Shown here in pieces: positions 1 to 9,203 of a stretch of DNA of 64,000 nt. The DNA is taken from assembly GCF_002742635.1 (NCBI RefSeq), contig NZ_PEGF01000002.1, positions 868,001 through 932,000 on the forward strand. Direction: 5' to 3'. The position numbers were made by a program, and so were the translations under genes. Source of the DNA: Caulobacter sp. X (GTDB taxonomy: Bacteria; Pseudomonadota; Alphaproteobacteria; Caulobacterales; Caulobacteraceae). Every line of letters begins with the position of its first letter. Position 1 is the stretch's first letter. The notes under the pieces were generated by a model, which saw only the letters and a program-made list of their open reading frames with translations, made no database searches and was not told the origin of the DNA.

Positions 1-267
1 CACTACTCGCGCGGCGTCTCGTACGTGGATGGCATGAACCGCACCTGGGCCAGCTTGGCGCCTTATGTCGACGCTCAGCGCCACGCCGAGGTCGCCGACT
101 TCCTGAAGATCCAGCGCAACGAAGCCCAATGGTGGCGCGACGCCTCGATCGCCTGGTTCCAGACGTTTTCGAAGCGCCCGCTGCCCGCCGGCGAGAAGCC
201 GCCGCAGAAATCGTTGGAGTACTACCAGGGCCTCAAGTTCAAGTGGGCGCCGGGGAACGGTCAGTAG
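1..267 (+). CDS. alpha-glucuronidase (GH67), C-terminal fragment
   Basis: This is the 3' end of a gene that begins upstream of the window; 88 residues are visible. The end (WASLAPYVDAQRHAEVADFL, then KIQRNEAQWWRDAS and a closing YFQ-like segment) has the pattern of the C-terminal domain of GH67 alpha-glucuronidases, which remove 4-O-methyl-glucuronic acid side chains from xylo-oligosaccharides. That fits the xylanase and GH43 enzyme downstream. The catalytic residues lie outside the window, so the call rests on the C-terminal pattern and context. Confidence 0.72.
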   Translation, partial: HYSRGVSYVDGMNRTWASLAPYVDAQRHAEVADFLKIQRNEAQWWRDASIAWFQTFSKRPLPAGEKPPQKSLEYYQGLKFKWAPGNGQ

Positions 268-273
268 GGTTTC

Positions 274-393
274 CTTCTCCCCTTGCGGGAGAAGGTGTCG
301 GCGCAGCCAACGGATGAGGGGTTTCTCGGCGCGTCCGCGCGACCCCTCACTCGGCCCTTCGGGCCACCCTCTCCCGCAAGGGAGAGGGAAGGG
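274..393. repeat. palindromic repeat doublet (REP-like)
   Basis: Two hairpin-forming arms, CTTCTCCCCTTGCGGGAGAA on the left and CCTCTCCCGCAAGGGAGAGG on the right, lie in inverted orientation with a CGGCCCTTCGGGCC stem between them. It fills the gap between the glucuronidase and the amidohydrolase and belongs to the same broad class as the other doublets in the window. Confidence 0.8.
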
Positions 394-456
394 GCTAGCG
401 GTTTTGCTTTCGCCATGCGTCATTCAGGCGAAGCTTTCCAATCCGAGAACGCCCCC

Positions 457-1773
457 ATGAAGCCCCTGTTCGCCGCCGCCGCCCTGGCGCTTGTCCTCGC
501 CGCCTCCGCCCAGGCCGCGCCGCTCAACGCACCGGCGACGCTGAAGGTCATCGACGCCCAGCTGGACCGTGACTACCCGGCGCTGGAGGCGACCTACAAG
601 GCGATCCACGCCCATCCGGAGCTGGCCTTCCAGGAGGTCCAGACCGCCAAGACCCTGGCGACCGAGATGCGGGCGCTCGGCTTCACCGTCATCGAAGGCG
701 TTGGCAAGACCGGCGTCGTGGCGATCCTCAAGAACGGCGAGGGGCCCAAGGTGCTGATCCGCACCGAGCTGGACGCCCTGCCGATGGAGGAGAAGTCGGG
801 CCTGCCCTATGCCAGCCGCGCCACCGCGACCTGGCGGGACGAGAAGACCTTCGTCGCCCACTCGTGCGGCCACGACATCCACATGGCGGCCTGGCTGGGG
901 ACCGCCCGTCAGCTGGTCGCCATGAAGTCGAAGTGGAAGGGCACGCTGGTCTTCGTCGCCCAGCCGGCCGAGGAAGTCATCGGCGGCGCCAAGGCCATGC
1001 TGGCCGACGGGCTGTGGGACAAGATCGGCGGCAAGCCCGACTACGGTTTTGCTCTGCACGTCGGCCCCGGTCTGGCGGGCGAGATCTATTATAAGCCCGG
1101 CGTGATCAGCTCGACCTCGGACGGCATCGACATCACCTTCAATGGCCGGGGCGGGCACGGCTCGATGCCGTCCTCGACGATCGATCCGGTGATGATGGCC
1201 GCTCGCTTCACGGTCGACGTCCAGAGCGTGATCAGCCGCGAGAAGGACCCCTCGGCGTTCGGCGTCGTCACGGTCGGCTCGATCCAGGCCGGCAGCGCCG
1301 GCAACATCATCCCCGACAAGGCTCGGGTGCGCGGCACCATCCGCACCCAGGACGACGCGGTGCGCGACAAGGTCCTCGACGGCGTCAAGCGCACGGCCCA
1401 GGCGGTGGTCGACATGGCCGGCGCGCCCCCGGCCGAGGTCAAACTGACTCCCGGCGGCAAGATGGTGGTCAATGACCAGGGCCTGACCGACCGCACGGCG
1501 GCGGTGTTCAAGGCGGCCTTCGGCGCGCGCGCGGTGGCCCAGACCCAGCCCGGCTCGGCGTCGGAGGACTATTCGGAGTTCGTGATCGCGGGCGTGCCGT
1601 CGCTGTATTTCGGCATCGGCGGCTTCGACAAGGCGACGGTCGAGAAGGCCAAGGCCGAGGGCAAGCCGCTGCCGACCAACCACTCGCCGTACTTCGCTCC
1701 AACGCCGGAGCCCACCATCCGCACGGGCGTCGAGGCGATGACTTTGGCGGTGCTGTCGGTGGTGGGGAAGTAA
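457..1773 (+). CDS. exported M20 family amidohydrolase/peptidase
   Basis: A 438-residue zinc-type amidohydrolase of the M20 (hippurate hydrolase/carboxypeptidase) family. The ATG at 457 is chosen because it starts directly at a signal peptide (MKPLFAAAALALVLAASAQA, cleavage near residue 20); longer frames run into the palindrome. Metal-site motifs are visible: RTELDALPMEE (about 102-112), SCGHDIH (136-142), the QPAEE glutamates (about 169-173) and GGHGSMPSS in the dimerisation region. These enzymes hydrolyse N-acyl amino acids or related amides; the substrate cannot be told. It sits between xylan genes but is not obviously part of that pathway. Confidence 0.88.
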   Translation: MKPLFAAAALALVLAASAQAAPLNAPATLKVIDAQLDRDYPALEATYKAIHAHPELAFQEVQTAKTLATEMRALGFTVIEGVGKTGVVAILKNGEGPKVLIRTELDALPMEEKSGLPYASRATATWRDEKTFVAHSCGHDIHMAAWLGTARQLVAMKSKWKGTLVFVAQPAEEVIGGAKAMLADGLWDKIGGKPDYGFALHVGPGLAGEIYYKPGVISSTSDGIDITFNGRGGHGSMPSSTIDPVMMAARFTVDVQSVISREKDPSAFGVVTVGSIQAGSAGNIIPDKARVRGTIRTQDDAVRDKVLDGVKRTAQAVVDMAGAPPAEVKLTPGGKMVVNDQGLTDRTAAVFKAAFGARAVAQTQPGSASEDYSEFVIAGVPSLYFGIGGFDKATVEKAKAEGKPLPTNHSPYFAPTPEPTIRTGVEAMTLAVLSVVGK

Positions 1774-1827
1774 CGCCGTCTAATGGGTTGACCCCGCCGC
1801 TTTGGTCAGGTGATCTGCTCCCAAAAT

Positions 1828-1839
1828 GGTAGCGCTACC
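1828..1839. promoter_or_regulatory. XylR-type (LacI family) operator
   Basis: GGTAGCGCTACC is a perfect 12-bp palindrome preceded by T, 26 bp before the xylanase ATG. It matches the operator reported for the Caulobacter xylose repressor XylR (TGGTAGCGCTACCA) at all but the last base. Xylose induction of the xylanase is inferred; the regulator gene is not in the window. Confidence 0.8.
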
Positions 1840-1865
1840 GCGCCGCCGATAAACGGGAGGCGCGC

Positions 1866-3017
1866 ATGGCTTCAGGCAAGTTCGAACCGACACGGCGACA
1901 GGCGCTCGCGATGGGCGCCGGCGCCGCCGCGAGCCTGGCGGCTCCCCGCGCCTTCGCCGACGAGACGCCCCTGCGCGATCTGGCCCAGGCCAAGGGTCTG
2001 TACTTCGGCTCGGCCGTGCCGGCGGGACCGCCCGGGTCCACCCAAGGCCCGTTCGAGGACGCCCGCTACAAAGCCATCCTGGCCCGCGAGTGCGGCCTGC
2101 TGGTCCCCGAGAACGAGCTGAAGTGGTACGTGGTCCGCCTGGCCGGGCCCGAGAGCTTCGACTTCAGCCGCGCCGACCGCATCGCCGCCTTCGCCCGCGA
2201 GAACGGCCAGGCCCTGCGCGGCCACACCCTGCTGTGGCACCATCCGCAGTGGTTCCCGGCCTGGACCAAGACCTACGACTTCGGCGCCAATCCCGCCCAG
2301 GCGGCGGCCAAGATGGTCACCGAGCACATCCAGGCCCTGTGCGCGCGCTATCCGCAGATGATCTCGTGGGACGTGGTCAACGAGACGGTGGACCCGAAGG
2401 ACGGCTCGATCCGCTCGACCTTCCTGTCGGACGCCATGGGCAAGGAAGAGGTGCTGGATCTCGCCTTCCACGTCGCCCGCGAGGCCGCGCCCAAGGCCCG
2501 GCTCGTCTACAACGACTACATGAGCCAGGAGGTCGGCAACGAGAAGCACCGCTACGGCGTGCTCAAACTGCTGGAAGGCTTCAAGAAGCGCGGGACGCCG
2601 GTCGACGCGCTTGGCGTGCAGAGCCACATCGGGGCGGAAAACGCGGACACCTTCACGGGCTTTGGCAAGCCGCAAGAGAAGGAATGGACGGCGTTCCTGA
2701 ACGACGTCACCGGCATGGGCTATGACCTGCTGGTCACCGAGTTCGACGTCCACGACAAGGGTCTGCCGGCCGAGTTTGGGCCCCGCGACGCGGCGGTGGC
2801 GGCCTACGCCAAGGCCTTCCTCGACCAGATGCTCAGCTACCGCCAGACCAAGGAGGTCCTGGCCTGGGGCATGATCGACAAGTACTCGTGGCTGCAGGGC
2901 CAATGGCTGCGCGAAGACAAGCTGCCCAAGCGCCCGACCCTCTATGACGACGACTACAAGCCCAAGCCCTTGCGCGAGGCGGTGGCCGCGGCCCTGCGGG
3001 CCGCGCCGGCGCGGTAG
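1866..3017 (+). CDS. endo-1,4-beta-xylanase, GH10, Tat-exported
   Basis: A 383-residue GH10 xylanase. The N-terminus has a twin-arginine signal (TRRQALAMGAGAAASLAAP, residues 9-27) ending in AFA-DE. The catalytic acid/base is in WDVVNETVD (E173) and the nucleophile in LLVTEFDVHD (E292); GHTLLWHHPQW (119-129) is the conserved substrate-site segment. A strong ribosome site GGGAGG (1855-1860) precedes the ATG. It cuts internal beta-1,4 bonds of xylan, probably at the cell surface or periplasm, and the XylR-type operator just upstream suggests xylose-dependent control. A GH43 gene follows. Confidence 0.95.
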   Translation: MASGKFEPTRRQALAMGAGAAASLAAPRAFADETPLRDLAQAKGLYFGSAVPAGPPGSTQGPFEDARYKAILARECGLLVPENELKWYVVRLAGPESFDFSRADRIAAFARENGQALRGHTLLWHHPQWFPAWTKTYDFGANPAQAAAKMVTEHIQALCARYPQMISWDVVNETVDPKDGSIRSTFLSDAMGKEEVLDLAFHVAREAAPKARLVYNDYMSQEVGNEKHRYGVLKLLEGFKKRGTPVDALGVQSHIGAENADTFTGFGKPQEKEWTAFLNDVTGMGYDLLVTEFDVHDKGLPAEFGPRDAAVAAYAKAFLDQMLSYRQTKEVLAWGMIDKYSWLQGQWLREDKLPKRPTLYDDDYKPKPLREAVAAALRAAPAR

Positions 3018-3027
3018 GGTTTAAGCA

Positions 3028-3100
3028 GCGCCCCCTCCGTCGCGGTGCGTATCCGCACCGCGCCAACTCCCCCGCGCCGCGGGTGAGGAGGAGGGCGCGC
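3028..3100. repeat. palindromic repeat (REP-like, half-size variant)
   Basis: Between the xylanase and the GH43 gene lies GCGCCCCCTCCGTCGCGG, a small GCGGTGCG/CGCACCGC hairpin and a CTCCCCCGCG/CGCGGGTGAGG hairpin. It matches the family of doublets seen at 20640, 41411 and 45436 but appears to hold mainly one half. Confidence 0.65.
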
Positions 3101-3126
3101 TCAACGGCCCCCAAAGGGAGAGACGA

Positions 3127-4812
3127 ATGATCCGAACGGCAATGACCCTGGCCCTGCTGGCCGCCCCGATGGCCGTCGCGACGGCCGCCCAAGCCGCGCC
3201 GAACACCGCCGCGTTCAGCAACTTCGTCTACCAGGGCTCCGACCCGTCCGACGCGATCAAGGCCGGGCCCGGCCAGTACCGCAATCCGGTTGTCCAGGGC
3301 TTCTATCCGGACCCCAGCATCACGCGGGTGGGCAAGGACTACTACCTGGTCAATTCGACCTTCGCCTGGTTCCCGGGCCTGCCGATCCACCACTCGACCG
3401 ACCTGGTGAACTGGACCCAGATCGGCAACGCCATCGACCGGCCGGGCATGCTGGACTTCAAGCGGCTGGGCCTGTCGCGGGCGGTGTTCGCTCCGGCCAT
3501 CACCCATCACGACGGCCTGTTCTACATCCTCAACACCTGCGTCGACTGCGGCGGCAACTTCCTGATCACCGCCAAGGACCCGCGAGGTCCGTGGTCGGAT
3601 CCGGTGTGGCTGCCCGAGGTGGGCGGCATCGACGCTTCGCTGTTCTTCGACGACGACGGGCGAGGCTGGATCGTCAACAACGACAACCCGCCGGGGCCGG
3701 CCGAGTACCAGGGCCACCGCGCCATCTGGATCCAGGAGTACGACCCGAAGGCCCAGAAGACGATCGGTCCGCGCTCGGTGCTGCTGGACAAGGGCGTCAA
3801 TCCGGCCGCCAAGCCGATCTGGCCCGAGGGGCCGCACATCCTGAAGAAGGACGGCTGGTACTATCTGGTCGCCGCCGAGGGCGGCACGGCCGAGGGCCAC
3901 AGCCAGGTCGTGCTGCGGTCGAAGAGCGTCACCGGCCCCTACGTCCCCTATGAGCACAACCCGATCCTGACCCAGCGCGGCCTGCCCAAGGACCGGCCGC
4001 TGCCGATCACCTCGGCCGGCCACGCCGACATCGTCGACACGCCGGACGGCCAGTGGTGGGCGACCTTCCTGGCCGTGCGCCCCTATGGCGACGATCTCTA
4101 CAACACCGGCCGCGAGACCTTCCTGCTGCCGGTCGAGTGGAAGGACGGCTGGCCGGTGATCCTGGAGAACGGCAAGACCATCCCCTATGTCGCCGACGCG
4201 CCGAAGCTGCCCGCCACCCCGGCGCCGCCGACCTCGGGCCCGTTCAAGGTCGCCGAGACCTTCGCGGGTCCGGAACTGCCCAAGAGCTGGATGACCATGC
4301 GCATCCCGACCAGCCGCTGGTGGTCGGTGAAGGGCGGGACGCTGAACCTCGAGGCGCGCCCCGACAAGCTGGGCGGCCACGCGCAGCCCTCGATCTGGGC
4401 GCGCCGCCAGCAGCACATGAACGCCACGGTGTCGACCACGGTGCGCTTCACGCCCAAGGCCGACGGCGACAAGGCGGGGCTGGTGGCCCTGCAGAACGAC
4501 GACTTCTACTGGTTCGTCGGCCTGGTCCGCGACGGCGGCAAGACCCTGGTCCGGGTCGAGAAGCGAACCGGCAAGGATGATCCGGTCGACGGCGTGGTGG
4601 TGGCTGAAAAGGATGTTTCCCTCAAGAACGGCCAACCGCTGAACCTGAAGATCTCGGCCAGGGCCGGGAGCTTGGACTTCGCCTATGGCGTCGCGCCGGG
4701 CAAGTGGGAGGTGCTGAAGGCCGGGGCCGATGGGACGTCTCTGAGCACCAAGGTCGCCGGCGGGTTCGTCGGGACGATGCTGGGCGTCTATGCGCACGGG
4801 GCGGGGCGGTAG
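3127..4812 (+). CDS. GH43 family beta-xylosidase/arabinofuranosidase, exported
   Basis: A 561-residue glycoside hydrolase with a cleavable signal peptide (about residues 1-24, ending AAQAAP). The five-bladed GH43 start GFYPDPSITRVGKDYYLVNS (about 58-77) carries the expected catalytic base aspartate (PDPS); GGIDASLFFDDDGRGW is the typical second blade and GPHILKKDGWYYLVAAEGG carries the usual acid glutamate region. The C-terminal 190 residues look like the beta-sandwich found in GH43 xylosidases. GGGAGAGACGA supplies the ribosome site. It probably releases xylose or arabinose from the xylanase products; linkage specificity is not certain. Confidence 0.92.
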   Translation: MIRTAMTLALLAAPMAVATAAQAAPNTAAFSNFVYQGSDPSDAIKAGPGQYRNPVVQGFYPDPSITRVGKDYYLVNSTFAWFPGLPIHHSTDLVNWTQIGNAIDRPGMLDFKRLGLSRAVFAPAITHHDGLFYILNTCVDCGGNFLITAKDPRGPWSDPVWLPEVGGIDASLFFDDDGRGWIVNNDNPPGPAEYQGHRAIWIQEYDPKAQKTIGPRSVLLDKGVNPAAKPIWPEGPHILKKDGWYYLVAAEGGTAEGHSQVVLRSKSVTGPYVPYEHNPILTQRGLPKDRPLPITSAGHADIVDTPDGQWWATFLAVRPYGDDLYNTGRETFLLPVEWKDGWPVILENGKTIPYVADAPKLPATPAPPTSGPFKVAETFAGPELPKSWMTMRIPTSRWWSVKGGTLNLEARPDKLGGHAQPSIWARRQQHMNATVSTTVRFTPKADGDKAGLVALQNDDFYWFVGLVRDGGKTLVRVEKRTGKDDPVDGVVVAEKDVSLKNGQPLNLKISARAGSLDFAYGVAPGKWEVLKAGADGTSLSTKVAGGFVGTMLGVYAHGAGR

Positions 4813-4827
4813 GGCGACTGACAGCAA

Positions 4828-4942
4828 ATCCTCCCCCAGCGGGGGAGGTGGCCCGAAGGGCCGGAGGGGGAAGTCTTGCTGACCTTGCCCCTTCCCCTCC
4901 GTCGTCGCTACGCGCCGACACCTCCCCCGCTGGGGGGAGGAT
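4828..4942. repeat. palindromic repeat doublet (REP-like)
   Basis: Two inverted halves, AATCCTCCCCCAGCGGGGGA on the left and CCTCCCCCGCTGGGGGGAGG on the right, each next to a GGCCCGAAGGGCC or CGTCGC/GCGACG secondary stem. This is a full doublet of about 115 bp in the GH43-FKBP gap. Confidence 0.85.
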
Positions 4943-5016
4943 GGAACCCCACCCCCCAAAATTTCGCCGCGAAGTTCGGGTGAACCCCCGCTAGGGTGTC
5001 GCTTCAGACAAGTTCC

Positions 5017-5556
5017 ATGAGTCCCGAAAGACCCTTGATGCGCCTTCTCGCTCCCCTGGCCCTCGCCGCCGCGCTCGTCTCCCCACTGGCCGCCGGCGCC
5101 GCCCACGCCCAGACCCCGCAGCCCTCGCCGCCGCCGCAGTTGAACGCCGGCCCCTCGGCCGCCGCCGTCGCCGGCAAGGCTTTCCTGGAGAAGAACGCCA
5201 AGGCGCCGGGCGTCGTCAGCCTGCCCTCTGGCCTGCAGTACAAGGTCGTGACCAGCGGCCCCAAGGACGGCCCCTCGCCGAAGCTGGGCGACATCATCAA
5301 GGTCAATTACGAGGGCAAGCTGCTGAGCGGGCAGGTGTTCGACAGCAGCTTCGCGCGGGGCCGCGCCGCGATCATGCCCGCCGACGGGCTGATCCAGGGC
5401 TGGCTGGAGGCCCTGCCCAGAATGAAGGTCGGCGACGAATGGATCCTCTACATCCCGTCGGAGCTGGGCTACGGCTCGCGCGACATGGGCGAGATCCCGC
5501 CCGACAGCGTGCTGATCTTCCGCCTGAAGCTGGAAGGCATGCTGGCGGTGGACTAA
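5017..5556 (+). CDS. FKBP-type peptidyl-prolyl isomerase, exported
   Basis: About 179 residues from the ATG at 5017; a second in-frame ATG at 5038 starts exactly at the signal peptide MRLLAPLALAAALVSPLAAG and is an equally good candidate. After AHAQ comes a linker and then an FKBP domain: VKVNYEG-like core (IIKVNYEGKLLSGQVFDSSF), the active-site region WLEALPRMKVGDEWILYIPS, LGYGSRDMGEIPPDSVLIF and a final FRLKL strand. Such proteins catalyse cis-trans isomerisation of X-Pro bonds, here probably in the periplasm. It stands alone between two repeat doublets. Confidence 0.93.
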   Translation: MSPERPLMRLLAPLALAAALVSPLAAGAAHAQTPQPSPPPQLNAGPSAAAVAGKAFLEKNAKAPGVVSLPSGLQYKVVTSGPKDGPSPKLGDIIKVNYEGKLLSGQVFDSSFARGRAAIMPADGLIQGWLEALPRMKVGDEWILYIPSELGYGSRDMGEIPPDSVLIFRLKLEGMLAVD

Positions 5557-5564
5557 GGCGCGAA

Positions 5565-5683
5565 GATGCTCCCCCGCGATGCGGGGGAGCTGTCGCGGAG
5601 CGACTGAGGGGGCAAGCTGGAGCCGGCGGAGCTAGCCCCCTCCGGCCCTCTGGGCCACCTCCCCCGCGATGCGGGGGAGGATC
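5565..5683. repeat. palindromic repeat doublet (REP-like)
   Basis: Arms CTCCCCCGCGATGCGGGGGAG and its inverted partner, with TCGCGGAGCGA and GGCCCTCTGGGCC secondary stems. It occupies most of the gap between the FKBP gene and the histidine kinase. Confidence 0.85.
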
Positions 5684-5748
5684 TAAGGTCCTGTGGCTAA
5701 AAGCCGCGTTTTACCGTTCGCTAGCCACGCGGGCGTAGGGCGGGATGG

Positions 5749-7419
5749 ATGGCGAGCTCTCGACCCTCTCCCCGCCGGGTGCTCAACCGGCCCATGCGGC
5801 TGATCCACGGATTGGTCGTGGCGGCGGCTGTCCTGGTGGTCGTGTCGTTCGTCGGCGGCTTGGCCCTGATGGTCGTCACGGCCCGGACGCTGGACCATAT
5901 CGAGGCCCAGGACGAGATCAGCCTGGCGGATCGATCGATCGCCCGCGACCTCGAGCGGATGCGCCGCGAGCTCACCTCGGCCACGCTTTGGGACCGGGCC
6001 TATCAGGCGATGGGCCCCAGGGTCGACGCGGCCTGGGCCGACGCCAACTTCGCCCAGTACTACAAGACCCAGTTCGGCCACGGCCTGACCTTCGTGATGC
6101 GCTCGGGCCAGGTCGTCTACGCCTCTCGGGCCGGGGTCAGATCGCGCGCCGAGGCGCTCGGCGCCTTTCCGGCGAAGGCCGCGCCGATCGCCAGCCAGGT
6201 CGCGGACGATGCGCGCCGGGCCCTCCGCGCGGGACGGCTTGGGGCCGCGGCGGAGGTGACCCGGGTGGGGCTGATGCGCGAGGACGGGGACGTCTATCTC
6301 GTCGCCTTCGCCGCCGTGACGCCCCTGACCCGTTCCGTCGCCGACGCCTATGACGGCCCCTCGACGGTCGTGGTCAGCGCGCGCCGGATGGACGCGGTCT
6401 TCCTTCGCGATTTCTCGGAGGCCTATGGTCTGGACGCGCTGCAGCTGCGCGAGACGCCGCTGGGCCTGAAGCCCTACGCGCCGCTGACGGGCATCGACGG
6501 CCGTCCGGTCGGCGTGCTGTCGTGGGAGGCGGACGATCCGGGCCTGACGCTGCTCAAGACCCTGGCCCCCTGGCTGGCCGTCGGCTTCGTGGTCATGGGC
6601 GTCGCCGCCATCCTGCTGTTCCGCCGCGTCGCCGAGGCGCTGGTCCAGCTGCGCGACGGCCGCCGCGAGCTGATCGCCGCCAAGACCGAGGCCGAGGCCG
6701 CGAACGCCGCCAAGACCCTGTTCCTGGCCAATATGAGCCACGAGATCCGGACGCCGCTGAACGGCGTCCTGGGCATGGCCCAGGTGATGGCCGCCGATGC
6801 GCTGACCGAGCCCCAGGCCCGCCGCCTGCGCATCCTGGAGGAGTCGGGGCAGGCGCTGCTGGCCCTGCTGAACGACATCCTCGACATCGCCCGGCTGGAG
6901 CGCCACGCCGTGCGGCTGCGGTCCGAGGTCTTCGACCTGGCCGGGATGGTCGAGGCCGCGTGCCTGGCCTTCTCGGGCGCGGCGGCGGTCAAGGGTCTGT
7001 CGCTGTCTGTCGATGTGGCGCCGGATGTCCGGGGACGCTGGCGGGGCGACGCCATGCGCCTGCGCCAGGTGCTGGGCAATCTGGTCGCCAACGCGATCAA
7101 GTTTACCGACCGAGGCGGCGTCACTGTCCGGGTTCGCCCCTCGACCCAGGGCCTGCGCTTCGAGGTCGAGGACACCGGCCCCGGCGTGCCCGCCGAATAC
7201 CTGCCCGACCTGTTCAAGAGCTTCTCCCAGATCGACGAGTCGTCGACGCGGCCCCACGACGGGGCGGGCTTGGGGCTGTCGATCTGCCGCGAGCTGGTGC
7301 AGCTGATGGGCGGGACGATCGACGTCCACACGGCGCTGGGCCAGGGTTCCAGCTTCCACTTCGTCGTCCCCCTCGAGCGCGTCGCCGACGAGCGCCCGAA
7401 CCTGCGGGTGGTGAAGTAG
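5749..7419 (+). CDS. CHASE4-domain sensor histidine kinase (orphan)
   Basis: A 556-residue membrane kinase: a first membrane segment at about 18-42, an extracytoplasmic CHASE4-like sensor (DRSIARDLERMRRELTSATL onward, to about 255), a second membrane segment near 265-290, a short coiled coil, HisKA with the phosphoacceptor in NMSHEIRTPLNGVLGM (about 326-341), and a catalytic domain with N box (GNLVANAIKF), G1 (DTGPGVP) and G2 (GAGLGLSI) motifs. No receiver domain is attached and no response regulator gene is adjacent, so its partner must be encoded elsewhere. The ligand is unknown. Confidence 0.9.
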   Translation: MASSRPSPRRVLNRPMRLIHGLVVAAAVLVVVSFVGGLALMVVTARTLDHIEAQDEISLADRSIARDLERMRRELTSATLWDRAYQAMGPRVDAAWADANFAQYYKTQFGHGLTFVMRSGQVVYASRAGVRSRAEALGAFPAKAAPIASQVADDARRALRAGRLGAAAEVTRVGLMREDGDVYLVAFAAVTPLTRSVADAYDGPSTVVVSARRMDAVFLRDFSEAYGLDALQLRETPLGLKPYAPLTGIDGRPVGVLSWEADDPGLTLLKTLAPWLAVGFVVMGVAAILLFRRVAEALVQLRDGRRELIAAKTEAEAANAAKTLFLANMSHEIRTPLNGVLGMAQVMAADALTEPQARRLRILEESGQALLALLNDILDIARLERHAVRLRSEVFDLAGMVEAACLAFSGAAAVKGLSLSVDVAPDVRGRWRGDAMRLRQVLGNLVANAIKFTDRGGVTVRVRPSTQGLRFEVEDTGPGVPAEYLPDLFKSFSQIDESSTRPHDGAGLGLSICRELVQLMGGTIDVHTALGQGSSFHFVVPLERVADERPNLRVVK

Positions 7420-7605
7420 GGGGGGCGGACCCCGTCGCCCCGCCTGCACAGTTCGCGCGCAGCGAACTCCTCCGGGCGCCGATAAATCGGAGCTTGGTCG
7501 GCCTCCTTCGCCCGACGCCGCCGTGAGGCCTCGCCCCCGCCGTCTCCGCTGATAGCCCTTCTATCCGCACGCCGAATTCGGCGGCGCGTGAGGGGAAGGG
7601 CTTTC
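7420..7605. other. intergenic region with two small hairpins
   Basis: Between the kinase and the amine oxidase I see GTTCGC/GCGAAC (7451-7467) and CTCCG/CGGAG around CCGATAAATCGG (about 7470-7492). They could form a terminator or be a worn repeat. No gene is supported; a GAGGGGAAGGG ribosome site ends the gap. Confidence 0.4.
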
Positions 7606-9201
7606 ATGGACTCCGGTGTCAGGGCGCCGACGCGGCGCCAGCTTCTGTCCGCCATCGCCAAGGTCGGCGGCACGGCGGCGCTCTATCAGGCGATGACCAC
7701 GCTGGGCCACGCGGCCGAGACGCAGTTCCACGGCCCGCCGAACCTGCAGGGCGCGCGGCCGGGCGCCAGCGTCATCGTGCTGGGCGCGGGCCTGGCCGGC
7801 ATGCTGGCCGCCTATGAGCTGCGCAAGGCCGGCTATAAGGTCCAGATCCTGGAGTTCCAGAACCGCGCCGGCGGCCGCAACTGGTCGCTGCGGGGCGGCG
7901 ACACCTACACCGAGCTGGGCGGCGCGACGCAGAAGGTCGCCTTCGCCCCCGGCAACTACCTGAACCCCGGTCCCTGGCGCATTCCGCACCATCACCGCAC
8001 CTTGCTCCACTACTGCAAGCAGTTCGGCGTGGCCCTGGAGCCGTTCATCCAGTTCAACCACTCGGGCTGGATCCACTCGTCCCAGGCCTTCGGCGGCAAG
8101 CCGGTGCGCTTCAACGCCGCCGCCGCCGACTTCGAGGGCAATATCGCCGAGCTGCTGGCCAAGTCGGTCAACGCCAAGGCCCTCGACGACACGGTCACCC
8201 AGGAAGACCGCGATCGCCTGTTGGAGGCGATGAAGGGCTGGGGCCTGCTGGACAACAATTACAAGTATTCGCCCAGCCTGAAGGCCTCCGGCCACCGCGG
8301 CTACGAGCGCCCGCCAGGCGGCGGCGTTAACGGCGCGCCGATCCCGTCCAAGGACCTCTACAGCCTGCACGATGTGCTGGATCCCCAAGTCTGGACCTCG
8401 ATGGGCTTCTTCATGAACCACGAGATGCAGACGACCATGTTCCAGCCGGTCGGCGGCATGGACATGATCGGCAAGGGCTTCGCCAAACAGGTCGAGGGCC
8501 TGATCACCTACAACGCCAAGGTCGGCAAGATCGCCCAGGACGACAAAGGCGTCACGGTCAGCTGGACCGACACCGTCACCGGCAAGGCGACCGACGCCAA
8601 GGCCGACTGGTGCGTCTGTACGATCCCGCTGGGCGTGCTGGGCCAGATGGACCTGCAGGTCACCGACGAGATGATGGCCGCGATCAAGGCGGTGCCTTAC
8701 TCCGGCCAGGTCAAGATCGGCCTGGAGATGAAGCGCCGCTTCTGGGAGGAGGACGACTACATCTACGGCGGCCACAGCTTCACCGACCAGGAGATCGCCC
8801 TGATCTCCTATCCGAACAACAACATGTTCAAGGACGGCCCGGCCGTGCTGCTGGGCGCCTTCGCCCGCGAGCTGGGGGCCTATCGCCTGGCCGGCATGAC
8901 GCCCGAGCAGCGGATCGAGGTCGCCCTGGCCCAGGGCTCGGTGATCCACCCGGAAAGCTACCGCAAGGAGTTCCTGTCGGGCGCCTCCGTGGCCTGGAGC
9001 CGCGTGCCCTGGTCGCTCGGATGCTGCGCCCGCTGGAACGAGGACACCCGCAAGCAGCACTACCAGACCCTGGTCGGCATGGACCGCCGGATCGTGCTGG
9101 CCGGCGAGCACGCCTCCTACGTCGGGTGCTGGATGGAGGGCGCGCTGCTCTCGTCCATCGACGCCATCACCCGTCTGCACAAGCGCGCGCTGGAGGCCTG
9201 A
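7606..9201 (+). CDS. FAD-dependent amine oxidase, Tat-exported
   Basis: 531 residues. The ATG at 7606 is preferred over the GTG at 7588 because GAGGGGAAGGG precedes it. A twin-arginine leader (PTRRQLLSAIAKVGG) precedes the FAD-binding dinucleotide fold VIVLGAGLAGMLAAYELRKA and the flavin motif GGRNWSLRGG; the C-terminal HASYVGCWMEGALLSSIDAI matches the second FAD-binding segment of the monoamine oxidase/L-amino acid oxidase family. Export by Tat implies a folded flavoprotein in the periplasm. A cytochrome c gene starts 2 bp after its stop, suggesting that electrons go to cytochrome c rather than oxygen. Substrate unknown. Confidence 0.9.
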   Translation: MDSGVRAPTRRQLLSAIAKVGGTAALYQAMTTLGHAAETQFHGPPNLQGARPGASVIVLGAGLAGMLAAYELRKAGYKVQILEFQNRAGGRNWSLRGGDTYTELGGATQKVAFAPGNYLNPGPWRIPHHHRTLLHYCKQFGVALEPFIQFNHSGWIHSSQAFGGKPVRFNAAAADFEGNIAELLAKSVNAKALDDTVTQEDRDRLLEAMKGWGLLDNNYKYSPSLKASGHRGYERPPGGGVNGAPIPSKDLYSLHDVLDPQVWTSMGFFMNHEMQTTMFQPVGGMDMIGKGFAKQVEGLITYNAKVGKIAQDDKGVTVSWTDTVTGKATDAKADWCVCTIPLGVLGQMDLQVTDEMMAAIKAVPYSGQVKIGLEMKRRFWEEDDYIYGGHSFTDQEIALISYPNNNMFKDGPAVLLGAFARELGAYRLAGMTPEQRIEVALAQGSVIHPESYRKEFLSGASVAWSRVPWSLGCCARWNEDTRKQHYQTLVGMDRRIVLAGEHASYVGCWMEGALLSSIDAITRLHKRALEA

Positions 9202-9203
9202 GG

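Noticed and set aside
2833-5106. A 757-codon reverse-strand frame over GH43 and flanking regions
   Set aside because: It crosses two repeats and a coding region, has no recognisable domain, and the forward GH43 frame is certain.
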